From contig CM065295.1 in the NCBI GenBank assembly GCA_032871835.1, positions 82,949,819-83,013,818 of the forward strand: DNA of 64,000 nt, read 5' to 3'. The DNA comes from Dipteronia dyeriana. Lineage: Eukaryota > Streptophyta > Magnoliopsida > Sapindales > Sapindaceae. The notes beneath the pieces are model-generated. The model did no database searches and had not been told where the DNA came from. It saw nothing but the letters and a program-made list of their open reading frames with translations. The position numbers and the translations under genes are program-made. Below are positions 24,020-36,114 of this stretch, one piece after another (within the stretch, counting starts at the first letter, position 1; every line of letters starts with the position of its first letter).

Positions 24020-24580
24020 AAAAAAAAATCTGTTTTCTTTTTTTAATTTTGTTTTATTTCTGTTTTCTTTTTTTAATACATAAGAAAAAAAATTGGAATT
24101 TTTAATCGACTTTTCCCATATTATTTTTTCCAAATTTCAATCTTTTTTGTTTTTTTTTTTGTATTATATTTTTCATTTAAGGGTAAATTGGTCTTTTCAG
24201 TAGCATCAGAATACATCAGGGGTATTGTAGTCATTTTACTCGTCTGACATGCCAGAATATGTACTTCTGACAGATTGTGTTAAAGAAGGACTAAAAATTA
24301 CATTTCCAAAAAACCAAGAATTAAACACAGATTAATACAAACTATAGGGATTAAAATATGATTTACCATTCACAAAAACCAGTACAACACTACAAGAAAC
24401 TAAAAATAAGGTAAGAAAGGTGACTGACAAGTGTTTTTAATTTTAGCACCATGTCCATTTTTACCTTTTTTGAACTCATTTATATATTTTTAAAAAATTT
24501 ATATATATATATATATATAGCTTTGACCCGATAATATATATATATATATATAACATTATTTGTTTTTTAGTGATCTATAC
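24020..24580 (+). repeat. Internal direct copy of the outer arm sequence
   Basis: Poly-T rich sequence and the CAGTAGCATCAGAATACATC block repeat what is seen at 15040-15590, in the same orientation. It leads into the tandem array that follows. Confidence 0.8.
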
Positions 24581-26156
24581 AAATAAAAATTTCAATGTAT
24601 GTATTGTACTCGAACCATGTTTCACTCTTTATACATGTTTCATTTTTCCTTTTTGTTGTTTCTGGATAGTGATATTCTTGTATTCTGATTTCCTCTCTTA
24701 CTTCCGATCAAAAATCAAAACACACTATATACCTCTCTTTTTACAGATACTCTCCCTGTGCCGTCAACATTTGGTTTCTTGATGTTCTTCAAGGTGTGTA
24801 TCAGGCTCTCACATTTTTTTGTTCTTTTTTATTGATTTTTTCTCTTAATCTCTCTTAAGTATTTGTGTTTCTCTCTAGTTTTTGGTTTCTAGGTTTGTAA
24901 AAAACATGGTTATTGAGTTCTCTTATTAAGATTTGAAGCCCATACGTACACTATGCGACTCAACATTGTTTCACTTTGCTATTTTTATTTGGGCTAGTTA
25001 TTTTATTTTATTTATATCTTTTATGTTTTTCCATAGTTTGATTATTGTAGAGTGAGTTTCTGCCTTTGAAATGTAAAAGCTCGGCTAGAAATATTATGTT
25101 TTCTGTATATTTCTTGGATGTTACACTAAGGGTAGCTATTTTTTTTAATGATTTGAAGCCCATACGTACATTGGAACTCAACATTGTTTACAAAATAAGA
25201 TTTATCATTTATAAAAACAGGTACGATACTACGATAAGCTAAGAAAGGTGACTGACAAATGTTCTTAATTTTAGCACCATATCCATTTTTACCTATTTTG
25301 TACCTATTTTGAACTTATTTATATTTTATAAAACAAATTATATATATATATATAATATTATTTGTTTTTTAGTGATCTATATATATATACAAATTTCAAT
25401 GCATATATTGCACTATAACCATGTTTCACTCACTTTATGAACGTTTCATTTTTCTTTTTCGTTGTTTCTGGACATTGATATTCTTGTATTCCGATTTCCT
25501 CTCTCACTTCCGATCAAAAATCAAAACACAATAGATATCTCTTTCTTTTAGCAGATACTCTCCCTGTGCTGACAACATTTGTGTTCTTACTGGTCTTCAA
25601 GGTGCATATCAAGCTCTCACCTTTTCTTGTTGTTTTTTGTTGATATTTTCTCTTAATCTCTCAGAAGTCTCTGTGTTTCTCTCTTGTTTTTGGTTTCTGG
25701 GTTTGTAAAAAACATGGTTATTAAGTTCTCTTACCAAGTTTCTACATTTAAGATGTAAAAGCTCGACTACAAATATTATCTTTTCTGTATATCTCTTGGA
25801 TGTTACACTAAAGGTATATATATATATATATTGCGACTCAACATTGTTTCACTTTGCTATTTTTATTTGGACGGGTTATTTTATTTTATTTATATCTTTT
25901 ATATATGTTTATCCATAGTTTGATTATTGTATAGTGAGTTTCTGTCTTTAAAATGTAAAAGTTCAGCTAAAAATATTATATTTTCTTCATATTTCTTGGA
26001 TGTTACACTAAGGGTATCTATTTTTTTTTAATGATTTGAAACCCATACGTACATTGCGACACAACATTGTTTATAAAATAAGATCTACCATTTATAAAAA
26101 CCAGTACAACATTACAATAAGCTAAAAATAAGCTAAGAAGGGTTCATAATTTTAAC

Positions 26157-26224
<68 letters not shown>

Positions 26225-27076
26225 CACTATTTGTTTTGTTGTGATATATATACAAATAAAAATTTCAATGCATTTATAAACGTTTCATTTTTCCTTATTC
26301 TTGTTTCTGGACGGTTATATTCTTGTATTCTGATTTCCTCTCTCACTTTCGATTAAAAATCGAAACACATTATATACCTCTCTTTTTGCAGATACTCTCT
26401 CTGTGCTGTCAACATTTGGGTTCTTGTTGGTCTTCAAAGTATGTATCAAGCTCTCTCATTTTCTTGTTCTTTTTTGTTGATTTTTTCACTTAATCTCTTT
26501 GAAGTCTCTGTGTTTCTCTCTGGTTTTCGGTTTCTGGATTTGTAAAAAACATGTTTATTGAGTTCTCTTGTCAAGTTTCTGCCTTTGAAATGTAAAAGCT
26601 CGACTAGAAATATTATCTTTTATGTATATTTTTTGGATGTTACATAAAGGGTAACCATATATATATATATATATATTATGATTTGAAGCCCATACCTATA
26701 TTGTGCGACTCAACATTGTTTCATTTTGCTATTTTTATTTGTACTGGTTATTTTATTTTATTTATATCTTTTATGTTTACCCATAATTTGATTATTGTAG
26801 AGTGAGTTTCTACCTTTAGAATGTAAAAGTTCGACTAGAAATTTTATCTTTTCTACATATTTCTTGGATGTTACACTGAGGACAACTATTTTTTTTTAAT
26901 GATTTGAACCTCATACGTACATTGCAACTCAACATTGTTTACAAAATAAGATAAACTAGTACAACACTACAATAAGCTAAAAATAAGCTAAGAAATGTGA
27001 CTGACAAGTATTCTTAATTTTAGCACCATGTCCATTTTTACCTATTTTTAAATCATTTATATTTTAAAAAACAAAA

Positions 27077-27124
<48 letters not shown>

Positions 27125-29400
27125 CATTATTTGTTTTTTTAGTGATCTATATACAAATTAAAATTTCAATGCATGTATTGCACTCTAACCATGTTTCACT
27201 CTCTTTATAAATGTTTCATTTTTCCTTTTTGTTGTTTCTTGAAAGTGATTTTCTTGTATTCTGATTTCCTCTCTCACTTCCGATCAAAAATCAAAACACA
27301 CTATATATCTCTCTTTTTACAGATACTCTCATTGTGCTGTCAACATTTGGGTTCTTGCTGGTTTCCAAGGTATGTATCAAGCTCTCACATTTTCTTGTTC
27401 TTTTTTGTTGATTTTTTCATTTAATCTCTCTGAAGTCTTTGTGTTTCTCTAAGGTTTTTGGTTTATGGGTTTGTAAGAAACATGTTTATTGAGTTCTCCT
27501 GCCAAGTTTCTGCCTTTGAAATGTAAAACCTCGATTAGAAATATTATCTTTTCTGCATATTTCTTGGATGTTACATTTGAAGCCTATACGTACATTATGC
27601 GACTCAACATTGTTTTACTTTGCTATTTTTATTTTGGCTGGTTATTTTATTTTATTTATATCTTTTATGTTTATCCATAGTTTGATTATTGTAGAGTAAG
27701 TTTCTGCATTTGAAATATAATTACTCAACTATAAATATTATTTTTTCAGCATATTTCTTGGATGTTACATCAAGGGTAGCCATATATATATATATATATA
27801 TATATATTATGGTTTGAAGCCCATACATACATTGCGCCTCAACATTGTTTCAATTTGCTATTTTTTTGGACTGGTTATTTTATTTTATATATATCTTTTA
27901 TATTTGTCTATTGTGGGATTATTGTAGAAAGAGTTTCTGCCTTTGAAATGTTAAAGTTCGGCTAGAAATATTATGTTTTCTGTATATTTCTTGGATGTTA
28001 CACTAAGGGTAACATTTTTTTTTTAATGATTTGAAGCTCATAAATATATTGTGACTCAACATTGTTTACAAAATAGGATTTACTATTTACAAAAACAAGT
28101 AGAACACTACAATAAACTAAAAAAAAATTAAGAAACGTGACTGACAAGTGTTCTTAATTTTAGCACCATGTCCATTTTTACATATTTTGAACTCATTTAT
28201 ATTTTAAAATATAAAATTATATATATATATATAAAACAATATTTGTTTTTTAGTGATTTACATACAGATAAAAATTTCAATGTATGTATTGCACTCTAAC
28301 CATGTTTCACTCTCTTTATAAACGTTTCATTTTCCTTTTTTTTTTCTGGACAGTGATATTCTTGTATTCTTATTTCCTCCCTCACTTCCGATCAAAAATC
28401 AAAACACACTATAAATCTCTCTCTTTTTGCAGATAACTTTCCTTGTGCTGTCAACATTTGGGTTCTAAGTGTGTATCAAACTCTCACTTTCTCTTGTTCT
28501 TTTTTGTTGATTTTTTCTCTTAATCTCTCTGAAGTCTCTGTGTTTCTCTCTGGTTTTTGGTTTATGACTATGTAAAAAAAAAATGGTTATTAAGTTCACT
28601 TACCAAGTTTCTGCCTTTGAAATGTAAAAGCTCAACTAGAAATATTATCTTTTCTGTATATTTATTAGATGTTATAGAAAGGGTAGCTATATATATATAT
28701 AGTAAGATTTGAAGCCCATACGTATATTGTGCGACTTAACATTGTTTCACTTTGCTATTTTTATTTGGGCTGGTTATTTTAATTTATTTATATCTTTTAT
28801 ATTTATCCATAGTTTGATTATTGTAGAGTGAGTTTCTGCTTTTGAAATGTCAAAGCTCGACTAGAAATTTTGTGATGATTTTTTAGTCCATCTAATTTAT
28901 TAGGCCCATTTCTTAACCCATTACGTACATTGCGACTCAACAACAACTAGAAATATTATCTTTTCTGTATATTTCTTGGATGTTACATTAACGGTAGCTA
29001 TATATTATTATTATTAGTATTATTATTTGAAGCCCATACGTACATTGCAACTCAACAATGTTTCACTTTGCTATTTTTATTTGGGCCGGTTAGTGTATTT
29101 TATTTGTATCTTTTATGTTTGTTCATAGTTTGATTATTGTAGAGTGAGTTTCTGCCTTTGAAATGTAAAAGATGAGTTAGAAATATTATTATTTTTACAT
29201 ATTTCTTGGATGTTACACTAAGGGTAGCTATTTTTTTTATTGATTTAAAGCTCATACGTACATTGCAACTCAATATTGTTTCGCTTGTTATTTTTAATTG
29301 AACTGGTTTTTTATTTTATTTTATTTTATTTATATCTTTTATGTTTATCCATAATTTGATTATTTTAAACTGAGTTTCATATTATCGATTGTCTCTATGT
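24560..29400 (+). repeat. Tandem array of 0.8-1.1 kb units
   Basis: The phrase TTTCAATG.ATGTATTG..CT leading to ACCATGTTTCAC recurs at about 24590, 25400, (26265, partly deleted), 27165 and 28280. Each unit then has CTCTCACTTCCGATCAAAA, an exon-like block after an ACAG or GCAG with CTGTCAACATTTGG, and AAATGTAAAAGCTCGACTAG. It ends with CCCATACGTACATTGCGACT. Units start with TA microsatellites of different lengths. Spacing is 800-1110 bp, so units have gained and lost pieces. The CCCATACGTACATT phrase occurs about twice per unit, so units are themselves compound. Confidence 0.82.
26162..26222. repeat. (TA)n microsatellite, about 30 units
   Basis: The longest of several TA runs within the tandem array; others lie at about 27078-27122, 27782-27807 and 33231-33276. 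Confidence 0.95.
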
Positions 29401-29439
29401 TACCAAGTCTATGTGTTTCTCTATGGTTTTTTGTTACAG

Positions 29440-30185
29440 GGTTTTCATGACATTTTTTAATTTTATTGGTATTAAAAAGCTTGTAGTTTGATGTTCGTAT
29501 ATAAGTTTGTTTTATAAGATCATGGATGAACTACTTTGTACATATTGAAGTTTGAACAATATTGTAGCCTGCAACAACAGACCAAAAGGAGAGCTACAAT
29601 CTAATCATATATGGTGATTATTTTATTTTTTCTCTCTTGCAGTAACTGGTTTCTCAATTTGGATTCGGGTGTTTTGATCTTCTTGAATTTTTATATTAAT
29701 TTTGTTTTTTTTAATAGAAACCGAATTAAACAAACCGACATCCATTATAATATCTGAAATAATTCAAATTCGTTTAGGATAATTTTCGGGATCTGAATAA
29801 ATTTTAAAGCTTTTTATTTGTACTAATATTTACATTTGATGTTTGTAGGATAACGAAATTCAAGAAATAGAAGCTAGTGTTGAAACCACGGATGTAGTAA
29901 TAGATTTTAACCCTTTTTATTGTTTTATTTAAAAAAAAAATATGTAGAAGACTAATATATACATTTGATGTTGTACGCTATTGTTATAAATGAAAGTGAA
30001 TTTGAAGTTGTGGTGACAGACATATTTCACAATTGGTAATAGATCCTTTTTTTTTTCATTGTTTTACAAATTCAATTAATTTATTGTGTGATGTATTGGA
30101 TTGTGCTTTTGTTGGATGAAGTCTTTTTGTTAATTTGGATCATATTCTTTCCGTCTACTCATTCTTTTTTCATCTTGTATGTTTT
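29440..30185 (+). repeat. Chimeric leader segment before H+-ATPase copy 2
   Basis: Contains the exon-like blocks DNEIQEIEASVETTD (after a TTTGTAG acceptor at about 29849) and a second block NESEFEVVVT at about 29990-30030. These also precede the other H+-ATPase copies (16842, 34603, 35778 and, inverted, about 39590). They do not match H+-ATPase and I cannot identify their source. Confidence 0.6.
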
Positions 30186-30189
30186 CTCA

Positions 30190-31480
30190 GTTGTTGAAGT
30201 TTCTACATAATTTAGTTAAGTGGTGGTATAATCATCAGCTGAGACATATGCTGATGGTTGCAGTTATCTTAATGTTGATCTTACAAAACGGAGTAGTAAG
30301 TTCTTATTTATGGGTTAATTACCGTTGTTCTGGAAAGCTGTAGCATTGTTAAATTTTTAGCAAATTATGTCCTCACTTTTCTTAGGGAAAGTCTCCGGAT
30401 TGACAAAACTTTATAGTGATTATTTTTTTAATGGTCTACAACTGTTTATGGAATTTTCATTTTGTTGACGTTGCTAACCAAGTTGATCACTTACAAGAGG
30501 TATGAAGATATTTTTTTAACATTAATCTATAATTAATACTATTGACCTTATTCAGTAATTATTAAATTTTATTCTATAATTACTATTAAAATTGATTAAC
30601 ATGTGACGTAGGTTTCTATTGCCATTAGCATTTTTTGCATTTCATTAGTAGTGTGATGTATAATCATAGGGATTAGCACTCTGTATCCGATTCATCACCA
30701 GAGAAATAGAGATGAAATAGAAAACTTGACAATTTTTTTCATGGGCAGCTTTGTGATAACAATACCAAATACATTGAAGACAATTGAGGCCATGGTCGAA
30801 GTTGTTTGTCTGAACATGTTAGTAACATTTTGTATTGATTTTGTCAACAAATTGGTGGAATTTTTAGATATTGTTATAGAATATGCTAGTGGTGACTACA
30901 GAGACCGAAGGGAACGATCATAAAGAACTTTAGATCAATTGAACAAATGGCTCATATGGATTTACTCTACACATACATGATTGGGATCATGATATCAAAC
31001 AACCCTTCAGTTTTGAAAAGCTTGATTAGGGTTGGTGGTTTACTGCTTGCCTATTTATTTACTTTTTTATATCAATGGATTAAACATGTTACTGAACTAC
31101 AAATTTCAGGTTTTTGGGAATGAGTTTATTCCAAGATGCTGCTATTCTAATGGCGGCCAGAGCATGTATAATGGATAATAAAAATAAGATAGAATATGCC
31201 ATTATTGAGAGTTTGAGTGATCGAAGAAGCAAGGCCGGTGATAAATGTTGTTATTTGTTTCTTCTTCATGAAAGCAAGTTTGTCATTCGAACGATCATGT
31301 GTTCTTTTAACATAATTTTCATTTGTCAAAAACTGTATAAGGGTATTGGAGCTCGAATATCAGGAGATGAAATTTCTTCTACCCACTCCAATTAATATTA
31401 GCACAACGGTTGTTACTTACAATAACAATGACAATATGTTGCATAAAGTCTGTAAAGGGCACCAGAGCAGGTAAGCGTCC
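30190..31480 (+). pseudogene. AHA: Plasma-membrane H+-ATPase fragment, copy 2 (longest)
   Basis: This copy adds two exons downstream of those in copy 1. The membrane exons at 30198-30295, 30435-30500 and 30612-30820 and the altered phosphorylation region at 30960-31010 are followed by 31110-31242. That exon reads FQDAAILMAARACIMDNKNK then IEYAIIESLSD, matching the family's TVVLLAARASRVENQDAID segment of the nucleotide-binding domain. Then 31330-31475 has MKFLLPTPINI, a TYNNNDNMLHKVCKG stretch and a frameshifted form of the KGAPEQ motif that contacts ATP in P-type pumps. Introns between blocks keep AG/GT borders. Stops and frameshifts make it non-functional. The last exon is the source of the array that follows. 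Confidence 0.8.
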
Positions 31481-31539
31481 TCTTTACCTTATTTGTGTTT
31501 TTGTCTCCTTTTGATCTATTTCTTTGTAGTGCAGACTGC

Positions 31540-32995
31540 CATCATTAATATAAAAGTTGATCATTATGATGTCATCATACAACTTTACCCATGATGTAAT
31601 ATTAATTGTATAATTTTCTGCTAACATAATTTTCATTTGTCAAAAGCTGTATGATGGCATCATGGTGATCAAAAGTTGTATAACGACATCATGGTGATCA
31701 ACTTTATGGAGCTCGAATATCAAGAGATGGAATTTCTTCTACACACTCCAATTAATATTGCACAACGATCATTTGTTCTGCTAACGTAATTTTCATTTTT
31801 CAAAAACTATTTGATGGCATCATGGTGATAAACTTTATTGAGCTCGAATATCAGGAGATGAAATTTCTTATACCCACTCCAATTAATTTTGCACAACGTT
31901 CATTTGTTCTGCTAATATAATTTTCATCTGTCAAAGCTGTATGATGGCATCATATCAATCAAAAGCTGTATGATGGCATCATGATGATCAACTTTACAGA
32001 GCTTGAATAATAGAAGATGGAATTTCTTCTACCCACTCCAATTAATATTGCACAACGGTCATTTGTTCTGTTAACATAATTTTCATTTGTCAAAAGCTAT
32101 ATGATGGGATCATGGTGATTAACTTTATGAAGATCGAATATCAGGAGATGAAATTTCTTTAACCCACTCCAATTAATATTGTAAAACGGTTGTTACTTAT
32201 CTTTACTTATTTTTTAAATATTTATTCGTTCAAAAAGTCAATTATATTAATGATGACAGTGTACACTACAAAGAAATATTAATTGTAAAATTTGTTGCTA
32301 ACATAATTTTCATTTGTTAAAAGTTGTATGATAGTATTATGGTGATCAACTTTACGGAATATTAATTGCATAATACAATTTTACCCCTGATGCATATTTA
32401 TTGCTAACAAAATTTTCATTTATGAAAAGCTGTATGATGGCATCATGATGATCAACTTTATGGAGCTCGAATATCATGAGATGGAATTTCTTATACCCAC
32501 ACCAATTAATATCGTACAACGGTCATTTGTTCTGCATAATTTTCATTTGTCAAAAGTTGTATAATGGCATCATGATGATCAACTTTATGGAGCTTGAATA
32601 TCAAAAGATGAATTTTTTTCTACCCACTCCAATTAATATTACACAACGGTCATTTGTTCTACTAACATAATTTTCATTTGTCATAAGTTGTATGATGGCA
32701 TCATGGTCGAATATCAGGAGATGAAATTTCTTCTACCCACTCCAATTAATATTGCACAATTGTCATTTGTTCTGCTAACATAATTTTCATTTGTCAAAAG
32801 TTGTATGATGGCATCATGGTGATCAAAAGCTGTATGATGGTATCGTGGTGATCAACTTTATGGAGCTCGAATATTAGAAGATAGAATTTCTTCTATCCAC
32901 TCCAATTAATATCTCACAACGGTTGTAACTTACGTTTACTTTATTTTTCAAATATTTATTAGTTCGAAAAGTCAAATATATTAATGATGGCAGCA
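31540..32995 (+). repeat. Exon-derived tandem array I (units about 125-190 bp)
   Basis: Each unit contains GATGGCATCATGGTGATCAA, CTTTATGGAGCTCGAATATC, the exon part ATTTCTTCTACCCACTCC, and then CATTTGTTCTGCTAACATAA with TTTTCATTTGTCAAAAG. The second half of this is the last exon of H+-ATPase copy 2 (LEYQEMKFLLPTPINI) and the rest is the intron before it. About eight units are visible with internal deletions. Confidence 0.88.
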
Positions 32996-32999
32996 CTAC

Positions 33000-33200
33000 A
33001 AAGAAATCCATCAAAAGGGGACAAAAAACACAAATAAGGTAAAGAGAACGCTTACCTGCTTTGGTTCCCCTTTACAGACTTTATGCAGTGTATTATCATT
33101 GTCAAGGTAAGTAACAACCGTTGTGCTAATATTAATTGGAGTGAGTAGAAGAAATTCCATCTATTGATATTCGAGCTCCATAAAGTTGATCACCATGATG
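33000..33200 (-). pseudogene. AHA: Inverted H+-ATPase exon at the end of array I
   Basis: Reverse complement of about 31330-31510: the KGAPEQ-region exon and the start of the following intron (ACCTTATTTGTGTTTTTTGT read on the minus strand). The orientation switch is at about 33000, right next to the end of array I. Confidence 0.75.
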
Positions 33201-33219
33201 CCATCATTCATGTTTTGAC

Positions 33220-33237
33220 AACGGATACAGGAATATA

Positions 33238-33276
<39 letters not shown>

Positions 33277-33480
33277 CGCTTTGAAGCCCATACGTACATT
33301 GTGCGACTCAACATTGTTTCACTTTACTATTTTTATTTGGATTGGTTATTTTATTTTTTATATATCTTTTATGTTTATCGATAGTTTGATTATTGTAGAG
33401 TGAGCTTCTACCTTTGAAATGTAAAAGTTCGACTAGAAATATTATCTTTTCTGCTTATTTCTTAGATGTTACACTATATA
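33220..33480 (+). repeat. Isolated unit of the 0.8-1.1 kb array
   Basis: A TA run followed by CCCATACGTACATTGTGCGA and AAATGTAAAAGTTCGACTAG, as in the array at 24.5-29.4 kb. Confidence 0.8.
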
Positions 33481-33529
33481 TTGTTTTATTTTCAAATATA
33501 TATATATATATATATGTAGAAGATTAATA

Positions 33530-34080
33530 TATATACATTTGATGTTGTAGACTATTGCTATAAATGAAAGTGAATCTAAAGTTGTGGTGGACAGACACAT
33601 TTCGCAATTGGTCAAAGATCTTTTTTTTTTCATTGTTTTATAAATTCAATTAATTTATTGTGTGATGTATTAAATTGTGTTTTTGTTGGATGAAATCTTT
33701 TTGTTAATTTGGATCATATTCTTTTTTTCCTACTCATTTTTTTTTTCAACTGGTATGTTTTTCCGGTGGTTGAAGTTTCAACATAATTTAGTTCAATGAT
33801 GGTATAATCATCAGCTGAGACATATACTGATGGTTGCCGTTATCTTAATGTTGATTTTACAAAACAGAGGAGTAAGTTCTTATTTATGGGTTAATTACCG
33901 CTGTTTTGGAAAGTTGAAACATTGTTAAGTTTTTAGTAAATTATGTCCTCACTTTTCTTAGGGAAAGTCTCCGAATTGACAAAACTTTACCGTGATTATT
34001 TTTTTAGTGGTCTACAACTCTTTATTGAATTTTCATTTTGTTAATACCGCTAACCAAGTTGATCACTTACAAGAGGTACG
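33530..34080 (+). pseudogene. AHA: Plasma-membrane H+-ATPase fragment, copy 3 (short)
   Basis: Holds the N-terminal membrane block (about 33775-33868) and the block equivalent to FHFVDTANQVDHLQE (33.99-34.08 kb, here with Val changed by GTTAATACC). It then jumps directly to the leader segment of the next copy: TM4 and everything after it are missing. Confidence 0.7.
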
Positions 34081-34139
34081 TAGAATATTTTTTAACATTA
34101 ATCTATAGTTAATATTATTGACCTTATTCTATAATTATT

Positions 34140-35305
34140 ATCAATTGTCTACATGTTACCAAGACCTTATGTTTCTTTATGGTTTTTTGTTACATGGTTT
34201 TCATGACATTTTCTAATTTTATTGGTATTAAAAAGCTTGTAGTTTGATGTTTGTATATAAGTTTGTTTTATAAGATCATGGATGAACTACTTTGTGCAGA
34301 TTGAAGCTTGAACAATATTGAAGCCCTCAACAACAGACCAAAAGGATAGCTACAAGCTAATCAGATGTGGTGATTGTTTTATTTATTTCTCTCGTAACTG
34401 GTTTCTCAATTTGGATTCGGGTGTTTTGAGCTTCTTGACTTTTTATATTAGTTTTGTTTTTTTTTTAATAAAAACCGAATTAAACGAACCGACATTCATT
34501 ATAATATCTAAAATAATTCAAATTCGTTTAGGATAATTTTTGTGTTCCGAATAAATTTTAAAGCTTTTTATTTGTACTAATATTTACATTTGATGTTTGT
34601 AGGATAACGAAATTCAAGAAATAGAAGCTAGTGTTGAAACCACGGATGCGGTAATAGATTTTAACCTTTTTTATTGTTTTATTTATAAAAAAAATATATG
34701 TAGAAAACTAATATATACTATTGATGTTGTAGGCTATTGTTATAAATGAAAGTGAATCTGAACTTGTGGTGGATAAACATACTTTTCAATTGGTAATAGA
34801 TCTTTTTTTTTCATTATTTTACAAATTCAATTAATTTATTGTGTGATGTATTGGATTGTGCTTTTGTTGGATGAAGTCTTTTTGTTAATATGGATCATAT
34901 TCCTTCTGTCTACTCATTCTTTTTTCATCTTGTATGTTTCCCCAGTGGTTGAAGTTTCTACATAATTTAGTTAAGTGATGGTATAATCATCATATGCTGA
35001 TGGTTGCAGTTATCTTGATATTGATTTTACAAAACAGAGGAGTAAGTTCTTATTTATGGGTTAATTACCGCTGTTTTGGAAAGTTGTAGCATTGTTAAGT
35101 TTTTAGTAAATTATGTCCTCACTTTTCTTAGGGAAAGTCTCCGAATTGACAAAACTTTACCGTGATTAATTTTTTTAGTGGTCTACAACTCTTTATTGAA
35201 TTTTCATTTTGTTAATACCGCTAACCAAGTTGATCACTTACAAGAGGTACGGAGAATATTTTTTAACATTAATCTATAGTTAATATTATTGACCTTATTC
35301 TATAA
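34140..35305 (+). repeat. 1165 bp tandem duplication carrying H+-ATPase copy 4
   Basis: The junction phrase ending ATTATTATCAATTGTCTACA occurs at about 34130 and again 1165 bp later, with nearly identical sequence on both sides (for example 33935-34290 against 35100-35455). The unit contains leader exon-like blocks and the short H+-ATPase copy 4 (34.95-35.24 kb). It is a recent unequal duplication. Confidence 0.8.
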
Positions 35306-36114
35306 TTATTATCAATTGTCTACATGTTACCAAGTCCTTATGTTTCTTTATGGTTTTTTGTTACATGGTTTTCATGACATTTTCTAATTTTATTGGTATT
35401 AAAAAGCTTGTAGTTTGATGTTTGTATATAAGTTTGTTTTATAAGATCATGGATGAACTACTTTGTACATATTGAAGTTTGAACAATATTGTAGCCTGCA
35501 ACAACAGACCAAAAGGAGAGCTGCAATCTAATCATATATGGTGATTATTTTTATTTTTTCTCTCTTGCAGTAACTGGTTTCTCAATTTGGATTCGGGTGT
35601 TTTGATCTTCTTGAATTTTTATATTAATTTTGTTTTTTTTAATAGAAACCGAATTAAACAAACCGACATCCATTATAATATCTGAAATAATTCAAATTCG
35701 TTTAGGATAATTTTCGGGATCTGAATAAATTTTAAAGCTTTTTATTTGTACTAATATTTACATTTGATGTTTGTAGGATAACGAAATTCAAGAAATAGAA
35801 GCTAGTGTTGAAACCACGGATGTAGTAATAGATTTTAACCCTTTTTATTGTTTTATTTAAAAAAAAAATATGTAGAAGACTAATATATACATTTGATGTT
35901 GTACGCTATTGTTATAAATGAAAGTGAATTTGAAGTTGTGGTGACAGACATATTTCACAATTGGTAATAGATCCTTTTTTTTTTCATTGTTTTACAAATT
36001 CAATTAATTTATTGTGTGATGTATTGGATTGTGCTTTTGTTGGATGAAGTCTTTTTGTTAATATGGATCATATTCCTTCTGTCTACTCATTCTTTTTTCA
36101 TCTTGTATGTTTTC

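Noticed and set aside
23986..24030. CAGGGACGGAACTAGAG as a hAT transposon end
   Set aside because: It resembles hAT-type termini, but no matching inverted end or 8 bp target duplication was found nearby.
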